A DNA stretch of 64,000 nucleotides from Xanthomonas citri pv. mangiferaeindicae. Lineage in GTDB: Bacteria; Pseudomonadota; Gammaproteobacteria; Xanthomonadales; Xanthomonadaceae. A model generated the notes under the pieces. That model saw nothing but the letters and a program-made list of their open reading frames with translations. It did no database searches and was not told where the DNA came from. Position numbers and translations under genes: made by a program. The stretch is taken from NCBI GenBank assembly GCA_002240395.1, contig CP016836.1, forward strand, positions 1 to 64,000, in the 5' to 3' direction. This document shows, piece by piece, positions 61,419 through 64,000 of this stretch (positions are counted from its first letter, which is position 1; each line of letters begins with the position of its first letter).

Positions 61419-62405
61419 TCAGCCGTCTCCTGCGCCTACCGCCGGGCGCGCCGCCAACGCCTGGTCGACCGCGGCATCGAGCGCGGCGCGCTCGCGTCCA
61501 GGGTCGAACCAGCGCACTTGGCTGCGCCCACGCAGCCAGGTGAACTGGCGCTTGGCCAGTTGCCGGGTCGCGGCGATCGCGCGATCGCGCATCGACGCCA
61601 CATCCCCCAGCCCGTCCAGGTACTCCCAGGCCTGGCGGTAGCCGACGGCGCGGATCGCCGGCAACTCCAGCGGCGCAGGATGGGCGCGCAGTTGCGGCAA
61701 GGCACGCAGCGCGCGGACCTCGTCGAGGAAGCCGGCGGCGAGCATCGCATCGAAACGGGCCGCGATCCGCGCATGCAGCTCGGCACGCTCGGGCGGCGCG
61801 ATCGCCAACTGCAGCACACGCGCCGGGAACGGCGGCGCCTCGGACGGCCGGCGTTGCCAGTCGCTGATCGGCACGCCGCTCAGGCGATGCACTTCGAGCG
61901 CCCGCTGGATGCGCTGCGGATCGCCCGGTCCGATCCGCGCCGCGGCCTCCGGATCGACCGCCGCAAGCTGGGCGTGCAACGCCGGCCAGCCAAGTGCGGC
62001 GGCCTGCGCGGTGATCTCCGCCCGCACGGCCGGGTCGGCGGCCGGCATCGGCGACAGGCCTTCGAGCAGCGCGGCAAAGTACAACCCGGTGCCACCGGCG
62101 AGGATCGGCAGCCGTCCGCGGGCGAGGATGTCCTCGATCGCGTGGCGGGCATCGATGGCGAACTCGGCCGCCGAATAGGTCTGCCACGGATCGCGCAGGT
62201 CGAGCATGTGGTGCGCGACGCGGTCGCGCTCGGCGGCATCGGGCTTGGCCGCCCCGATGTCCAGTCCGCGATACACCAGCGCCGAGTCGACGCTGACGAT
62301 CTCACCATTGAGGCGCTCGGCCAGGGCCAGCGCCAGCGCGGATTTGCCCGAGGCGGTCGGGCCCATCAGCGCGATCACCCAGGGCCGGGCGTCGCCGGCG
62401 TTCAT
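61419..62405 (-). CDS. miaA: tRNA dimethylallyltransferase
   Basis: 328 aa. It transfers a dimethylallyl group to A37 of tRNAs reading U-starting codons. The P-loop is GPTASGKS (residues 15-22), then SVDSALVYRGLDIGAAKPD, AGGTGLYFAALLEGL and the C-terminal AIRAVGYRQAWEYLDG and ATRQLAKRQFTWLR. Typical length. It lies 22 bases after the APC permease gene on the same strand. Confidence 0.97.
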   Translation of the reverse strand: MNAGDARPWVIALMGPTASGKSALALALAERLNGEIVSVDSALVYRGLDIGAAKPDAAERDRVAHHMLDLRDPWQTYSAAEFAIDARHAIEDILARGRLPILAGGTGLYFAALLEGLSPMPAADPAVRAEITAQAAALGWPALHAQLAAVDPEAAARIGPGDPQRIQRALEVHRLSGVPISDWQRRPSEAPPFPARVLQLAIAPPERAELHARIAARFDAMLAAGFLDEVRALRALPQLRAHPAPLELPAIRAVGYRQAWEYLDGLGDVASMRDRAIAATRQLAKRQFTWLRGRSQVRWFDPGRERAALDAAVDQALAARPAVGAGDG

Positions 62406-62427
62406 CGCGTGCGGATGCGCACAGGCC

Positions 62428-63849
62428 TCATGCGTCGCCGCCGCGGCCCAGCACACTGTTGCGCCGCGCATAGAGCAGGTAGACCAGGACGCCGAACACG
62501 TTCCAGGCCAGGAACCACAACTGCGTGCGCTGCGGCAGGCTCCAGAACAGGTAGGTGCAACCGAGGATCGCGATCGGGCCGATCACCCACGCCAGCGGCG
62601 CGCGGAACACGCGCGGGCGCTGCGGGTCGCGCACACGCAGCACCAGCATGCACAGCGCGACCGCGGTGAAGGCGGCCAGCGTACCGGCATTGGCGAGCGC
62701 GGCGATCTCGTCCAGGCGGGCCACGCCGGCGAGCGCGGCGACCAGCACTGCGGTGAACAGCGTGATCATCACCGGCGTACCGCGCCGGGCATCGACCTTG
62801 GACAGCGCGCGCGGCAGCAGGCCGTCGCGCGACATCACGAAGAACACCCGGCTCTGGCCATAGAAGAACGCCAGCAGCACCGTCGGCAGCGCGACCACCG
62901 CCGCGCCCGACACGATGCCAGACGCGGTACCCTGCCCCAGTTCGCGCATGATCAGCGCCAACGGCGCCGGGCTCTGCGCGAACAGTGTGTAGTGCATCGC
63001 ACCCACCGCCGCCAGCGCGACCAGCAGGTAGATCACCGTGCAGCCGACCATCGAGCCGATGATGCCGATCGACAGGTCGCGCTTGGGATTGCGGGTTTCC
63101 TCGGCGGCAGTGGAGATCGCATCGAAGCCGTAGAAGGCGAAGAAGATGATGGCCGCAGCCGCCATCACCCCACGCTCCACGCCGTCGCCGCCCATGCTCT
63201 TGGCAAAGCCGTGCGGCATGAAGGGCTCGAGATTGGCCGCGTCGAAGTGCGGCAGCGCGATCGCCACGAACACCGCCAGCGCGACGACCTTGACCACCAC
63301 CAGCACGGCATTGAGCGTCGCGCTCTCCTTCGTGCCCACCACCAGCAGGCCGGCAACGGCGAAGGTGATCAGCACCGCCGGCAGATTGACCACGCCGCCG
63401 GCATGCGGCCCGACCGCGATCGCCTGCGGCACGGTCACGCCGATGCCGGTCAGGAACTCGACCACCGAGCCCGACCAGCCGACCGCCACCGCGCTCACGA
63501 CCAGCGAGTACTCCAGGATCAGGCTCCAGCCGACGATCCAGGCGATGCCCTCGCCGAGCACCGCATAGCTGTAGGTGTAGGCACTGCCGGCGGCCGGCAT
63601 CATCGTCGACATCTCGGCGTAGGCGAGCGCGGCGCAGGCGCAGACCACACCGGCGACGAGGAACGACAGCAGCACTGCCGGCCCAGCGAGGTTCGCGCCG
63701 ACGCCGATCAGGGTGTAGATGCCCGTGCCTACGATCGCGCCGATGCCCAACGCGACCAGGTGCGGCCAGCCGAGGGTGGGCACCAGCCGGCGTCCTTCCT
63801 CGTGCACGGTGATCAGATCGATGTTCTTGCGCCGCAACCAGGCCTGCAT
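62428..63849 (-). CDS. APC-family amino acid permease
   Basis: 473 aa with twelve membrane helices. The signature GIGAIVGTGIYTLIGVGANLAGP is in helix 1; SAYTYSYAVLGEGIAWIVGW (helix 3) and FFAFYGFDAISTAAEETRNPKRDLSIGI (helix 6 with the conserved EE and NP) follow. It belongs with the YfnA/CAT-type amino acid transporters; the substrate is uncertain. Start ATG 63849. The 120 bases upstream separate it from the end of another minus-strand gene. Confidence 0.9.
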   Translation of the reverse strand: MQAWLRRKNIDLITVHEEGRRLVPTLGWPHLVALGIGAIVGTGIYTLIGVGANLAGPAVLLSFLVAGVVCACAALAYAEMSTMMPAAGSAYTYSYAVLGEGIAWIVGWSLILEYSLVVSAVAVGWSGSVVEFLTGIGVTVPQAIAVGPHAGGVVNLPAVLITFAVAGLLVVGTKESATLNAVLVVVKVVALAVFVAIALPHFDAANLEPFMPHGFAKSMGGDGVERGVMAAAAIIFFAFYGFDAISTAAEETRNPKRDLSIGIIGSMVGCTVIYLLVALAAVGAMHYTLFAQSPAPLALIMRELGQGTASGIVSGAAVVALPTVLLAFFYGQSRVFFVMSRDGLLPRALSKVDARRGTPVMITLFTAVLVAALAGVARLDEIAALANAGTLAAFTAVALCMLVLRVRDPQRPRVFRAPLAWVIGPIAILGCTYLFWSLPQRTQLWFLAWNVFGVLVYLLYARRNSVLGRGGDA

Positions 63850-63970
63850 GCGGAAATCCCCACCCGAAGACGAAGCGCACAGTGTGGAGCATCCCCCGGC
63901 CCATTGCGATGTGCGCTGCGACAGCTCGCCGCACCTGCCTGCGCGCCGGCCCCGACGCGGCTCCCGATGC

Positions 63971-64000
63971 TCAGGCGTCGTCGGGCCACTGGATCGTCGG
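63971..64000 (-). CDS. 3' end of a gene running off the right edge
   Basis: The last bases read PTIQWPDDA followed by a TGA at 63971-63973 on the minus strand. Nine codons are too few to name a product. It could also be chance. Confidence 0.25.
   Translation of the reverse strand, partial: PTIQWPDDA

Overview
The window is a GC-rich gammaproteobacterial chromosome segment. Its gene content and protein sequences (hfq-hflX-hflK-hflC-purA next to miaA, XAC0095-like proteins, GC-rich REP palindromes, TonB receptors) point to the Xanthomonadaceae (Lysobacterales), probably a Luteimonas/Lysobacter-like organism. The genus is an inference from similarity recalled from memory. I saw no rRNA, tRNA, CRISPR array, integrase or insertion sequence.

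Layout. 0-5.4 kb (minus strand): a UvrA-like ATPase and a desaturase/ferredoxin-reductase pair, all broken by several single-base frameshifts. 5.5-6.2 kb: a divergent FabR/DesT-type repressor, completing a desT-desC-desB-like lipid module. 6.5-11.7 kb: an XdhC-like chaperone (frameshifted) and the three subunits of a PaoABC-type periplasmic aldehyde oxidoreductase. 12.5-17 kb: a formate/nitrite-type channel, a secreted serine hydrolase with divergent LysR, and a quinone-reductase-like flavoprotein with its TetR and a well-formed operator. 17-29.6 kb is an accessory region: an antitoxin without a toxin, a four-gene minus-strand operon of three XAC0095-like paralogues wrapped around an ECF-sigma-like gene, an amber-interrupted DUF429 gene, a MazG-like/DUF2075 pair, a more AT-rich SF2 helicase with a nuclease-like C-terminus, a ParDE-type toxin-antitoxin pair, and a 540-aa effector-like protein with a calcium-binding-type loop.

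29.7-45.3 kb holds ordinary metabolism and signalling: a periplasmic-TPR diguanylate cyclase, LysR/MFS, a 5'-truncated Fic gene, YaeQ, succinate-semialdehyde dehydrogenase, a phosphatase/NAD(P)HX dehydratase operon, a LysR whose reading frame runs through REP repeats, RidA, a sorbosone/glucose-type dehydrogenase with a DUF2231 membrane partner, and an EAL protein. 45.7-54.3 kb is a coherent uptake locus on one strand: FecI-type sigma factor, FecR, a TonB receptor with an N-terminal signalling (STN) domain, a second very similar receptor lacking it, and a secreted prolyl oligopeptidase. 54.4-63.9 kb is core: a DUF2931 lipoprotein, purA, a DUF2065 protein, hflC, hflK, hflX, hfq, miaA and an APC permease.

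Most convergent gene ends are marked by perfect hairpins or by clusters of one REP family (core CCCTCCCCCGC-NN-GCGGGGGAGGG). Frameshifts concentrate in the first 5.4 kb. Where I aligned the frames by eye they look like single-base losses in G or C runs, so sequence error is more likely than gene decay there. The best candidates for something undescribed are the XAC0095/ECF operon, the MazG-DUF2075-helicase cluster and the 540-aa effector-like protein.
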